This document shows positions 15,980 to 23,451 of a stretch of DNA of 43,090 nucleotides, in pieces. The DNA is taken from NCBI GenBank assembly GCA_964505325.1, contig CAZDHT010000011.1, positions 1 to 43,090 of the forward strand. Reading direction: 5' to 3'. A program made the translations under genes and the position numbers. Each line of letters starts with the position of its first letter. Position 1 is the first letter of the stretch. The notes beneath the pieces are model-generated. The model made no database searches, was not told the DNA's origin, and saw nothing but the letters and a program-made list of their open reading frames with translations. Source of the stretch: CAZDHT01 sp964505325 (GTDB taxonomy: Bacteria > Planctomycetota > PUPC01).

Positions 15980-16936
15980 ATGACGCCGCGAGAGGAGTTC
16001 ATCAACGCGTTGACCCTCGGCCCGCCGCAAGGCCACGTGCCTACCTTTGAGCTGGTCTTCTTCCTGACGATGGAGGCGTTCGGGAGAGTGTTCCCCGGCC
16101 ATCGCAGGTTCACCCAGTGGGACCAGATGAGCGACCGCGAGCGCGACCTCCAGGTGACCGACTGCGCCGAGGTGTTCATCCAGACCGCAAGGCATTACGG
16201 CCACAACGCGATCTTCGTCCACGCCTTCGAGGGCAGCCCCGCCGCGCTGTGGCTGACCGCCACTAAGATCCGCGAGCTGACCGGCGACGAGTTCTTCCTG
16301 ATGCGCCACGGCGACGCCACCTTCAGCATCCCCGACGGACAGCGGATGGTCGAGTTCGCGCACCGCCTCGCCGACGACCCTGAGGGCGTCCGCGGGGACG
16401 CCTCGGAGCGCGTGGACAACGCCCTCGCCCGGGCCGAGAGGGAGATGGGAGGCGGCATCTGGGACGGGTTTGCCTTGTGCGCCGACTACTGCCTCAACGT
16501 CGGCCCGTTCCTCAGCCCCAGCCAGTTCAGCGAGTTCGTCGCCCCGTACCTGGCACGCCTGATCGAGGGCTACCGGCAGCAGGGCTACTACGTGATCAAA
16601 CACACCGACGGCAACATCATGCCCATCCTCGATCAATTGGTGCAGTGCCGGCCCCACGCCCTCCACTCGCTGGACCCGCAAGCGGGCGTCGACATCGCCG
16701 AGGTGAAGCGGCTCCACGGCCACGAGTTGTGCCTCATCGGCAACGTCAACTGCGGCCTGCTCCAGACGGGCACCGACGAGGAGTGCATCGAATCCGCACG
16801 CTACGCCCTCCGCCACGGCATGCCGGGCGGCGGCTACGTCTTCTCCACCAGCAACTGCGTCTACACCGGCATGCCACTGGAACGCTACGAGCTGATCCTG
16901 AGGGTGTGGCGTGAAGAGGGACGTTACAGCCAGTGA
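15980..16936 (+). CDS. Uroporphyrinogen decarboxylase-like protein (corrinoid methyltransferase family)
   Basis: The 318-aa product has the TIM-barrel layout of the URO-D superfamily, which includes HemE and the corrinoid-dependent methyltransferases MtaA, MtbA and CmuA. Visible blocks are NALTLGPPQGHVP near the start, the middle FLSPSQFSEFVAPYLARLIEG and KHTDGNIMPILDQLV. The last contains the H-x-D-G element that, in methyltransferase members, supplies part of the zinc/substrate site. Next come SLDPQAGVDIAEVKR and LIGNVNCGLLQTG. The N-terminal RPP-W-MRQAG signature of true HemE is absent, so haem synthesis is unlikely. It is a single-gene unit: divergent from APC-EIIA and 118 bases before the next gene. 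GAAGAGG upstream of the ATG is a usable ribosome binding site. The methyl donor and acceptor are unknown. Confidence 0.8.
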   Translation: MTPREEFINALTLGPPQGHVPTFELVFFLTMEAFGRVFPGHRRFTQWDQMSDRERDLQVTDCAEVFIQTARHYGHNAIFVHAFEGSPAALWLTATKIRELTGDEFFLMRHGDATFSIPDGQRMVEFAHRLADDPEGVRGDASERVDNALARAEREMGGGIWDGFALCADYCLNVGPFLSPSQFSEFVAPYLARLIEGYRQQGYYVIKHTDGNIMPILDQLVQCRPHALHSLDPQAGVDIAEVKRLHGHELCLIGNVNCGLLQTGTDEECIESARYALRHGMPGGGYVFSTSNCVYTGMPLERYELILRVWREEGRYSQ

Positions 16937-17006
16937 GGCGCCACCCGCCGCAAGACCTTCGCGCGGCCGCACATGTCCTTTTTTTCGGCCTCGGCCACGA
17001 CCGGTG

Positions 17007-17015
17007 TGATATAAT
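17007..17015 (+). promoter_or_regulatory. Extended -10 promoter of the 19.7-kb gene run
   Basis: TGATATAAT at 17007-17015 is a perfect extended -10 (TGnTATAAT); no matching -35 is present, as is common for extended -10 promoters. Transcription would begin near 17022, about 30 bases before the first gene. It is the only clear promoter ahead of the 16 plus-strand genes ending at 36732. A T-run (16979-16985) lies just upstream and might belong to a weak terminator of the URO-D-like gene. Confidence 0.62.
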
Positions 17016-17054
17016 GAGGCGGAACCGGGGTGGGACAGGGCATGACGCTTGAGT

Positions 17055-18449
17055 ATGGATAGATGGATACCGGGCGCTCTTGCCATCGTGGGCGCTGTTC
17101 TCCTTGTGCTCTGGCTGAGCGGGGACGAGGTGAAAGGGCTGCAAGAGCGGCGCCCGCCGGCTCAGGGCTCCGGAGGGAGACCGAAAGAACCCCGGATACT
17201 CATCAAGGAGGTCGGCAGGCTTAGGAAGTCGGACGGTCGCCCCGCCGATCTGCCTGGCGCCTGGCCGCGCTTCCGCGGCAAGAGCTTCGACGGCGTCGCC
17301 GCGGATCAGCCCGAGCTGGCCCGAAGCTGGGGCAAGAACGGCCCCGAGGTCCTGTGGTCCGTCCCGGTCGGAGAAGGCCACGCGGGGGCGGCGGTCCTGG
17401 CCGGTCGGGTCTACCTCATGGACTACGACGAAGCCGCCCGCCGCGACGCCCTGCGGTGTCTCTCACTGGAGGACGGCAAGGAGATCTGGCGGTTTTCGTA
17501 CCCGGTTGAGGTCGACCGGCTCTACGGAATGTCTCGCACCGTGCCCGCGGTAACGCAGAAGTACGTCGTGGGCTTCGGTCCGAAGTGCCACGTGATCTGC
17601 CTGGACGCCAAGACCGGCGCGTTCAAGTGGGGCTACGACCTGGTCGGGGAGTTCAACGCGAAGGTGCCGTCCTGGTACGCCGGACAATGCCCGCTGATCG
17701 ACGACGACCACGCGATCATCGCCGTCGGCCGCGGCGAGGTGCTGATGATGGCCGTCGATTGCGAGACGGGCAGGATCGCCTGGAAGACGCCGAATCCGAG
17801 GAAGTGGGAGATGACCCACTCCTCAATCATGCCGATGCAGTTCAACGGCCGGCGGATGTACCTGTACTGCGCCAGCGGCGGGATCGTCGGGGTGTCTGCC
17901 GAGGACGGACGCGTTCTGTGGGAAGATCGAAGCTGGCAAGTCTCATTCGCCAATGTGCCCTCCCCCGTCATCCTGGACGGCGGCCGGATCTTCTTGTCCG
18001 GAGGCTACGGCGCAGGCAGCCGGATGCTGCGTCTGAAAGAAAAAGATGGCAACATCTCGACGGAGACGCTGTTCACACTGACACAGCGCGTCTTCGGCAC
18101 GGAACAGCACACGGCGATCTTCTATAACGGGTACATCTACGGCGTGACGCTGGGCGGTCAACTCGCCTGCCTGGACCTGTCCGGCCGGCCCGTGTGGGCC
18201 AGCGGCCGCACCAAGAGGTTCGGCAGCGGCCGCGGGCCCTATCTGGTCGCGAACGGTTTGCTGTACGTGATGGACGACAAGAAGGGCGCGCTCGCTCTGA
18301 TCGAGGCGACGCCTCTGGGCTATCGAGAACTGGCCCGAGCCAAGATTCTCCCCGGCCCCGACGTGTACGGGCCCATGGCGATGGCGGGAGGGCGGCTGAT
18401 CTGCCGAAACCTGAACACGCTGGCCTGTCTGGACGTAAGGAGGAAGTGA
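17055..18449 (+). CDS. Membrane-tethered PQQ-type beta-propeller protein
   Basis: The product of about 464 aa has one N-terminal membrane segment (WIPGALAIVGAVLLVLWLSG, about residues 4-23). After a proline-rich linker come repeated PQQ-like blades. Examples are VICLDAKTGAFKWGYDL, MMAVDCETGRIAWKTPN, GVSAEDGRVLWEDRS and ACLDLSGRPVWASG. Such propellers usually act as scaffolds; the quinoprotein dehydrogenase active-site residues cannot be confirmed, so cofactor binding is not claimed. The topology puts the propeller in the periplasm. ATG 17055 was chosen; an in-frame TTG at 17049 sits at a better distance from AGGG (17037-17040). It opens the redox part of the long gene run and is followed after two bases by the NHL protein gene. 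Confidence 0.82.
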   Translation: MDRWIPGALAIVGAVLLVLWLSGDEVKGLQERRPPAQGSGGRPKEPRILIKEVGRLRKSDGRPADLPGAWPRFRGKSFDGVAADQPELARSWGKNGPEVLWSVPVGEGHAGAAVLAGRVYLMDYDEAARRDALRCLSLEDGKEIWRFSYPVEVDRLYGMSRTVPAVTQKYVVGFGPKCHVICLDAKTGAFKWGYDLVGEFNAKVPSWYAGQCPLIDDDHAIIAVGRGEVLMMAVDCETGRIAWKTPNPRKWEMTHSSIMPMQFNGRRMYLYCASGGIVGVSAEDGRVLWEDRSWQVSFANVPSPVILDGGRIFLSGGYGAGSRMLRLKEKDGNISTETLFTLTQRVFGTEQHTAIFYNGYIYGVTLGGQLACLDLSGRPVWASGRTKRFGSGRGPYLVANGLLYVMDDKKGALALIEATPLGYRELARAKILPGPDVYGPMAMAGGRLICRNLNTLACLDVRRK

Positions 18450-18451
18450 CC

Positions 18452-19459
18452 ATGCCGCCCTCGAAGCCGGCTGCCGTCCTGATCGGGGTCGTGGTGGCGC
18501 TGGCCGCGGCAGTGGCCGCCTACACGGTCGTGAGCACAAATGTGAGGGGCCCAGAGAGACCGCCCACGTCCGACATGGACGAGTTCGCCAAGACCGACCC
18601 GTCGCTGCTCAAGTATGCCGAGACCCAACAGGTCCGGACAAGGTTCAAGGAAGCGCGAGCGGTCGCCGTCGGGCCTTCGGACCGGATCTACGTCGCGGGT
18701 GATGACAGGGTTCGGGTCTTCGACAGCACGGGCCGCCACGTTAGGGACATCGCAACGTCGTCGGTCCCGCGCTGTCTGGCGGTCGCGAAGGACGGCACGG
18801 TCTATGTCGGAGCAATGGACCGGGTCGAGGTCTATCCCATCGATCCCGCGCGTCGTTCGTCCTGGGACAGCGCGGGCGACAAGGCGATCTTCACCTCCAT
18901 TGCCGTTACGGAGGAGCACGTGCTGGTCGCAGACGCCGGCAACCGCGAGATCCTGCGGTACGACCCAGCCGGCAAGCTCATCGAGCGAATCCGGAAGAAG
19001 GACCCGACCAGGGACATCGATGGCGTCATGATGCCGAGCGCGCACTTCGACGTAGTGGTCGGGGTGGACGGGCTGATCCGCGCGAATGACCCCGGGCGCC
19101 TTTGCGTGGACGTCTATACCTCGCAGGGCGAACTCCTGGAATCATGGGGCAAGGGCGGCCCCGAGATAGATCGCTTCATTGGCTGCTGCAATCCCGTTCG
19201 TATCGCGGCACTGCCTGACGGGAGCATCGTCACCAGCGAGAAGGGGTTTCCGCGCGTCAAGGTGTATACGAGAGAAGGCAGATTCAACTGCGTGGTCGCC
19301 GGAACAGAGTCATTTGTGGCGCTGAGGTGCCCCACCGCCGGCTGCACGAGCGGGAACGCGCTCGACCTGGCGGTCGACAGCCGGGGGCGCGTCCTCGTGC
19401 TCGATCCGGCAACCCGTCAGGTCCGCATCTTCGTGCGAAAGACGGAGACCAAGAGATGA
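18452..19459 (+). CDS. Membrane-anchored NHL-repeat protein
   Basis: The 335-aa protein has an N-terminal anchor (AAVLIGVVVALAAAVAAYTVV, about 7-27) and then NHL-type blades: ARAVAVGPSDRIYVAGDDRVRVF, CLAVAKDGTVYVG, VLVADAGNREILRYDPAGKLI and ALDLAVDSRGRVLVLDPATRQVRIF. NHL propellers bind proteins, RNA or ligands and have no fixed enzymatic role. A CC pair (GCCNPVR) and a late C-x5-C (RCPTAGC) could form disulfides or bind a cofactor in the periplasm. The ribosome binding site AAGGAGGAAG lies inside the end of the preceding gene. Its stop overlaps the next start (ATGA). The position before ferredoxins and a NapH-like protein suggests a periplasmic partner of an electron transfer complex. Confidence 0.8.
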   Translation: MPPSKPAAVLIGVVVALAAAVAAYTVVSTNVRGPERPPTSDMDEFAKTDPSLLKYAETQQVRTRFKEARAVAVGPSDRIYVAGDDRVRVFDSTGRHVRDIATSSVPRCLAVAKDGTVYVGAMDRVEVYPIDPARRSSWDSAGDKAIFTSIAVTEEHVLVADAGNREILRYDPAGKLIERIRKKDPTRDIDGVMMPSAHFDVVVGVDGLIRANDPGRLCVDVYTSQGELLESWGKGGPEIDRFIGCCNPVRIAALPDGSIVTSEKGFPRVKVYTREGRFNCVVAGTESFVALRCPTAGCTSGNALDLAVDSRGRVLVLDPATRQVRIFVRKTETKR

Positions 19460-19698
19460 GTGAAGGCCACGAGCGGGAAGCGACCCGCCGCCAGTTCTTC
19501 CACAGTCTGCTTCGCTACGTGGCGCTCGGCGCGCTGACTGGGGGCAGTGCCCTTCTGTTGTCGAAACGGCGCGAAGGTGTGACCGACGACCGGTGCATCA
19601 ATCACCACGATTGCCGCGACTGCTCCCGATGCTACAGTTGCCCGGTGAGCGAATATTCGCCACCCAAGTGCGAGCCGGAACGCGCCACGCTCAGGTGA
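19456..19698 (+). CDS. Small Tat-signal cysteine-rich protein
   Basis: This is an 80-aa protein. Residues 1-38 look like a twin-arginine signal/anchor: ATRRQFFHSLLRYVALGAL with the RR pair at 11-12 and a hydrophobic stretch to about 36. The rest is a short domain with six cysteines, CINHHDCRDCSRCYSCP, then a final PPKC. The run of C-x2-C-x2-C-x2-C looks like half of a ferredoxin, enough for one Fe-S cluster or a metal site. I know no named family. It overlaps the NHL gene stop by four bases and precedes another Tat-signal ferredoxin, so both may be exported in a folded, cluster-loaded state. Confidence 0.68.
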   Translation: MSEGHEREATRRQFFHSLLRYVALGALTGGSALLLSKRREGVTDDRCINHHDCRDCSRCYSCPVSEYSPPKCEPERATLR

Positions 19699-19730
19699 CG
19701 CGAGTGCGTTCCCGTTTCGGGTAAGCCAAG

Positions 19731-20324
19731 ATGGCGGAAGAAAAAGACAAGATGACCCGGCGCGACTTCATCAAGGCCGGAGCGTGCGGCGCGGCGTGTT
19801 TCGCGCTCGGCGCGGGGCTCGGGTCTCTTGGTGAACGCGGCGCCAAGCAAGATATGGTGTGGCAGATCGACCCGGGCAAGTGCATCCAGTGTGGGAACTG
19901 CGAGACGCATTGCGTCCTCAAGCCGTCCGCGGTGAAGTGCGTTCACGCCTTCGGAGTCTGCGGGTACTGTGAGCGCTGCTTCGGATTCTTCGCCGCCAAA
20001 CCGGCCGAGTACACCAGCGGCGCGGAGAACGAGCTGTGCCCGGCGGCCGCCCTCACCCGCAAGCACGTCAAGGGACAGTACCACGAATACACGGTCGACG
20101 AAGAGAAGTGCATTGCCTGCGGAAGATGCGTCAAGGGATGCCGAGTGCAGGGCAACAGTTCGCTCTTTCTGCAGGTCCGGCACGACCGCTGCCTGAACTG
20201 CAGCCAGTGCTCCATCGCGGAGGCCTGCCCGTCCCATGCGTTTGTGCGCGTGCCGGCAAGCACCCCGTACATCAGGCCCAAGATCAAGCCGAGCGACGCC
20301 CAGCCGAGGGACAAAGCCAGTTGA
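19731..20324 (+). CDS. Tat-signal polyferredoxin
   Basis: The 197-aa protein starts with a Tat motif (MTRRDFIKAGACGAACF, RR at 10-11; an inner ATG at 19752 would give MTRRDF). The mature part has Fe-S binding clusters: CIQCGNCETHC (51-61), then further Cys at about 70, 77, 80, 83 and 103, CIACGRCVKGC (127-137) and CLNCSQCSIAEAC (154-166). That is enough for three to four [4Fe-4S] clusters. It resembles the electron-transfer subunits found beside NapH/NosR-type membrane proteins, and the next gene encodes just such a protein with a TTGA overlap. The likely role is a periplasmic-face electron carrier anchored by the uncleaved or cleaved Tat segment. Confidence 0.85.
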   Translation: MAEEKDKMTRRDFIKAGACGAACFALGAGLGSLGERGAKQDMVWQIDPGKCIQCGNCETHCVLKPSAVKCVHAFGVCGYCERCFGFFAAKPAEYTSGAENELCPAAALTRKHVKGQYHEYTVDEEKCIACGRCVKGCRVQGNSSLFLQVRHDRCLNCSQCSIAEACPSHAFVRVPASTPYIRPKIKPSDAQPRDKAS

Positions 20325-21703
20325 AGCGGAAGTCGTTCCTGAGCCTCTTACTCATATTCATTGCGCTGCTCGGCGTTGCGTTGGGGCTGGGGGTCTCGCT
20401 TCACTTCCAACGGACGGAGACGGCCAGAGACGCAAAAGCCCCGCCCCAGCGGTTCCCGCGCCCCCAACTCCCCCGCACATACGCAGAGCCCGTCACGGCA
20501 TACCCGGGCCCGCGCGGCACCACGCACGAATACATCGACACCGCCGTGCTGCTCGGGGCGCTGGCGCTGGCTGCCTATCTTGTGCTCAAGAGGCGCTCAC
20601 GCCGGGGGCTCTTTGTTCTGATGCTGTTCACGCTCGCCTACTTCGGCTTCTATCGCGGGGGGTGCGTGTGCCCGATCGGTGCCATCCAGCACGTGGTCTC
20701 GGCCCTGTTCCACGCCGGCTATCTCATCCCCGTCACGGTCCTGCTGTTCTTCGTGCTGCCGCTCATCTTCGCTCTTTTCGTCGGCAGGGTCTTCTGTTCA
20801 TCGGTCTGCCCGATCGGGACGGCGCAGGATCTGGTGCTGATCCGTCCGATGCAGGTCCCGTCCTGGCTGGAGCACGGGCTGGGGCTCTTTGCGTACGTCT
20901 ATCTGGGCCTGGCTGTATTGTTCGCCGCGACCGGCGCGGGGTATGTGATCTGCATGTACGATCCCTTCGTCGCATTCTTCCGGCTCAGCGGCACAATGAA
21001 CATGCTGGTGCTGGGCGCAAGTTTCCTGCTGATCGCGATGTTCATTGGACGGCCCTACTGCCGCTACCTGTGCCCATACGGCGTGTTGCTGAGATTGCTT
21101 TCGAAGGTCTCTCTGTCGCACGCAACCATCACGCCCGACGAATGTGTCCAATGCCGGCTCTGCGAGGATGCGTGTCCCTTCGGCGCGATCCGAAAGCCGA
21201 CTGAAGACACGCCCCACGTGCCTCGTGGGACGGGGAAGGTCCGTCTGGGGCTGCTGATTCTGGCGCTGCCCGCGATCATCGCGCTCGGCGTGCTGCTGGG
21301 CCACACGTCGAGTCGCGCGTTAGCCGGAATGCATCCCACCGTGCGCCAGGCGTGGGCGGTTCGGCGTGACGAGGCCATGAAGGAAACATCGGACGAAGAG
21401 CAGGACCCCAGCGCGCTGGCGCTGCTGAGGACCGGAAAGACGCCCGAACAGCTCTATGCGATCGAGGCGAGCGTGCTGAGGCAGTTCGAGGTTGGCAGTT
21501 CGGTGCTGGGGGCGTGGGTCGGGCTGGTGATTGGGGTCAAGCTCATCGCGCTTTCCGTCCGGCGCAAACGGACGGACCACGAGGCCGATCCGGGCCAGTG
21601 CGTCGCGTGCGGCCGGTGCTTCGCGTACTGCCCCAGGGAACATCTGCGCCTGAAGGAGCTTCGGGGCGAGTTGCCCGGCGCCAAGGGCGGACAGACCACG
21701 TGA
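20321..21703 (+). CDS. NapH/NosR-like membrane Fe-S protein
   Basis: The 460-aa protein, starting at TTG 20321 (overlapping the previous stop), has about seven or eight membrane helices. It has the repeated cysteine-proline signatures of the NapH/NosR/RdxA group: GGCVCPIG (113-120), CSSVCPIG (159-166) and CRYLCPYG (247-254). A full ferredoxin motif CVQCRLCEDACP (275-286) and a C-terminal half motif CVACGRCFAYCP (427-438) follow. NapH-type proteins pass electrons from the quinol pool or cytoplasm to periplasmic Fe-S partners. The extra C-terminal cluster after the last helix is beyond the standard NapH layout. It likely forms the membrane core of the complex with the Tat ferredoxin upstream and the NuoEF/NuoG-like pair downstream. 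Confidence 0.87.
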   Translation: MKRKSFLSLLLIFIALLGVALGLGVSLHFQRTETARDAKAPPQRFPRPQLPRTYAEPVTAYPGPRGTTHEYIDTAVLLGALALAAYLVLKRRSRRGLFVLMLFTLAYFGFYRGGCVCPIGAIQHVVSALFHAGYLIPVTVLLFFVLPLIFALFVGRVFCSSVCPIGTAQDLVLIRPMQVPSWLEHGLGLFAYVYLGLAVLFAATGAGYVICMYDPFVAFFRLSGTMNMLVLGASFLLIAMFIGRPYCRYLCPYGVLLRLLSKVSLSHATITPDECVQCRLCEDACPFGAIRKPTEDTPHVPRGTGKVRLGLLILALPAIIALGVLLGHTSSRALAGMHPTVRQAWAVRRDEAMKETSDEEQDPSALALLRTGKTPEQLYAIEASVLRQFEVGSSVLGAWVGLVIGVKLIALSVRRKRTDHEADPGQCVACGRCFAYCPREHLRLKELRGELPGAKGGQTT

Positions 21704-23451
21704 GCAAAGAAGACATACCAGAACAGAAGCTGCAGCGCTACGGACGGGCGTCCTATCGGGCCGCCGTCAGAACGGCTATCGTTGCAGGGGGCTTCTGTCT
21801 GCTCGTCCTGGGTGTCCTGGCGGACAACTACTTCCGAGGTGAAGTGCTTCGCAAGGAGATCCTCGGCACGCCGCAGGAAAGCCATCTCGCATCGCTGAGG
21901 GCGGATGTCGTCACGCGCCCCGAGGATCAAAAACTCCGGGATCAGGCCCACTCGTATGACCTGGCTCTGCGGAAGGCGCTTGTCCGGAACACCCGGCTCG
22001 CGCGGCAAGGCTCCTGGCTGCTCCTGGGCGGAAGCGTGGTTTTTCTGTCGGCGCTCCTGTATGCGGCCGCGTTTCGCAAGCAACTCCCCGCGCCGCCGAA
22101 GTCCGGCGACCGTGGCGAAGGCCTGCAACTCGCCGCGCGCGCCCGGTGGTCCGTGGCGGCGGCCGCCGTGGTGCTGCTGATCGCGGGCATCACGGCCGGG
22201 CTGACGTCCCCGGGTCCGCCCGAGGAAGCAGCACGCCGCCTGGCCGATCCGGCCAAGCAATGGCCCCGTTTTCGGGGGCCGGGCGGTCTGGGGATCTCGG
22301 CCTACGCCAATATCCCCAGGAAATGGGACGGCACGACCGGCGAGGGCATCCTCTGGAAGACGAGGGTGCCGCTGCCGGGGCAGAATTCGCCCATTGTGTG
22401 GGAAGACCGCGTGTTTCTGTGCGGCGCGAACAAGACACGTCGGGAGGTCTACTGCTTCGACGCGGACACCGGAGAACTGCTCTGGCAAAGGCCGGTCGAA
22501 GGCGTCCCGGGCAGTCCCCAGGAGCCGCCCAAAATCGATAACATGACCGGATACGCCGCGCCGACAATGGCGACCGACGGCCGCCGCGTCTACGCCATGT
22601 TCACCAACGGCGATCTCGCCGCGTTCGATTTCGTGGGCCGGAAACTGTGGGCTCAGAACTTCGACACCACCGAGAACATGTACGGCCATGCCGCTTCGCT
22701 CACCACGTACGGGCCGCTGCTTATCATCCAACTCGACCGGGGCAAGTCGAAAGACGAGGCCGACTCGTACATCCTGGCGTTGAAGGGCGCCTCGGGGGAA
22801 ACCGTATGGGAGACCAGAGACCGCCCCGTCGACAACTCGTGGAGCTCACCGATCATCATCCGGGCGGAAAAGGGGGAGCAGATCATCGCCTGCGGGAGCC
22901 CGTGGATCATCGCGTACAACCCGGCCACCGGCGAAGAGATCTGGAGGGCGAAAGCCTTCGAGGAAGACATCGACATAGGCCCTTCGCCCGTGTTCGCGGG
23001 CGGCCTGGTCATCGCCTGTAACACGGAGTCCCACCTGGTCGGCATACGACCGGACGGACGCGGCGACGTCACCCAGACCCACATCGTCTACAAGATCAGT
23101 GACTACATGCCGGATATCGCCAGCCCGCTGGGCACCGGCACGCTCACTTTCCTGGTCAACGGCCCGGCGCTGACCTGTCACGACGCCAGGACCGGAAAGC
23201 TCCTCTGGGAGCACGAGTTCGAAGACAGCTTCTATTCCTCGCCCAGCCTTGTCGGCGACCTCGTCTACATGATGGACGCGAAAGGCGTGATGCACATCTT
23301 CAAGGCGAACAACCGAGAGAAATACGAGCCGGTGGGCCAGGCCCGCGTGGGCGAAGACGTCAGCACCTGCCCGGCGTTCATGGACGGCCGCGTCTACATC
23401 CGGGGCGCGAAACACCTGTTCTGCATAGGGAACGCGGATGACGGTGACTGA
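21700..23451 (+). CDS. Polytopic PQQ-type beta-propeller protein
   Basis: The 583-aa product starts at GTG 21700, overlapping the preceding stop. Three predicted helices (about 22-41, 104-124, 150-168) come before a propeller domain that begins near QWPRFRGPGGLGIS (188-200). With the N-terminus in the cytoplasm, three helices put the propeller in the periplasm. Blades include REVYCFDADTGELLWQRPVEG, YILALKGASGETVWETRD, IIAYNPATGEEIWRAKAF and TCHDARTGKLLWEHEFEDS. The stretch between helices 1 and 2 (about 60 residues) is charged and helical. No cofactor claim is made. It overlaps the NuoEF gene start by 14 bases, so the two are probably made in fixed proportion. Confidence 0.82.
   Translation: MSKEDIPEQKLQRYGRASYRAAVRTAIVAGGFCLLVLGVLADNYFRGEVLRKEILGTPQESHLASLRADVVTRPEDQKLRDQAHSYDLALRKALVRNTRLARQGSWLLLGGSVVFLSALLYAAAFRKQLPAPPKSGDRGEGLQLAARARWSVAAAAVVLLIAGITAGLTSPGPPEEAARRLADPAKQWPRFRGPGGLGISAYANIPRKWDGTTGEGILWKTRVPLPGQNSPIVWEDRVFLCGANKTRREVYCFDADTGELLWQRPVEGVPGSPQEPPKIDNMTGYAAPTMATDGRRVYAMFTNGDLAAFDFVGRKLWAQNFDTTENMYGHAASLTTYGPLLIIQLDRGKSKDEADSYILALKGASGETVWETRDRPVDNSWSSPIIIRAEKGEQIIACGSPWIIAYNPATGEEIWRAKAFEEDIDIGPSPVFAGGLVIACNTESHLVGIRPDGRGDVTQTHIVYKISDYMPDIASPLGTGTLTFLVNGPALTCHDARTGKLLWEHEFEDSFYSSPSLVGDLVYMMDAKGVMHIFKANNREKYEPVGQARVGEDVSTCPAFMDGRVYIRGAKHLFCIGNADDGD

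Noticed and set aside
15980..16936. hemE (uroporphyrinogen decarboxylase proper)
   Set aside because: The HemE N-terminal signature is absent and no other haem genes are nearby. The URO-D-like methyltransferase label is safer.
16937..17006. An intrinsic terminator after the URO-D-like gene (T-run at 16979-16985)
   Set aside because: No convincing GC hairpin directly precedes the T-run; only short palindromes such as GCGGCCGC are present.
17055..23451. A PQQ-dependent alcohol dehydrogenase system
   Set aside because: The propellers show generic PQQ-like repeats only. The characteristic vicinal disulfide and metal ligands of quinoprotein dehydrogenases were not recognised, and no cytochrome c partner is present.
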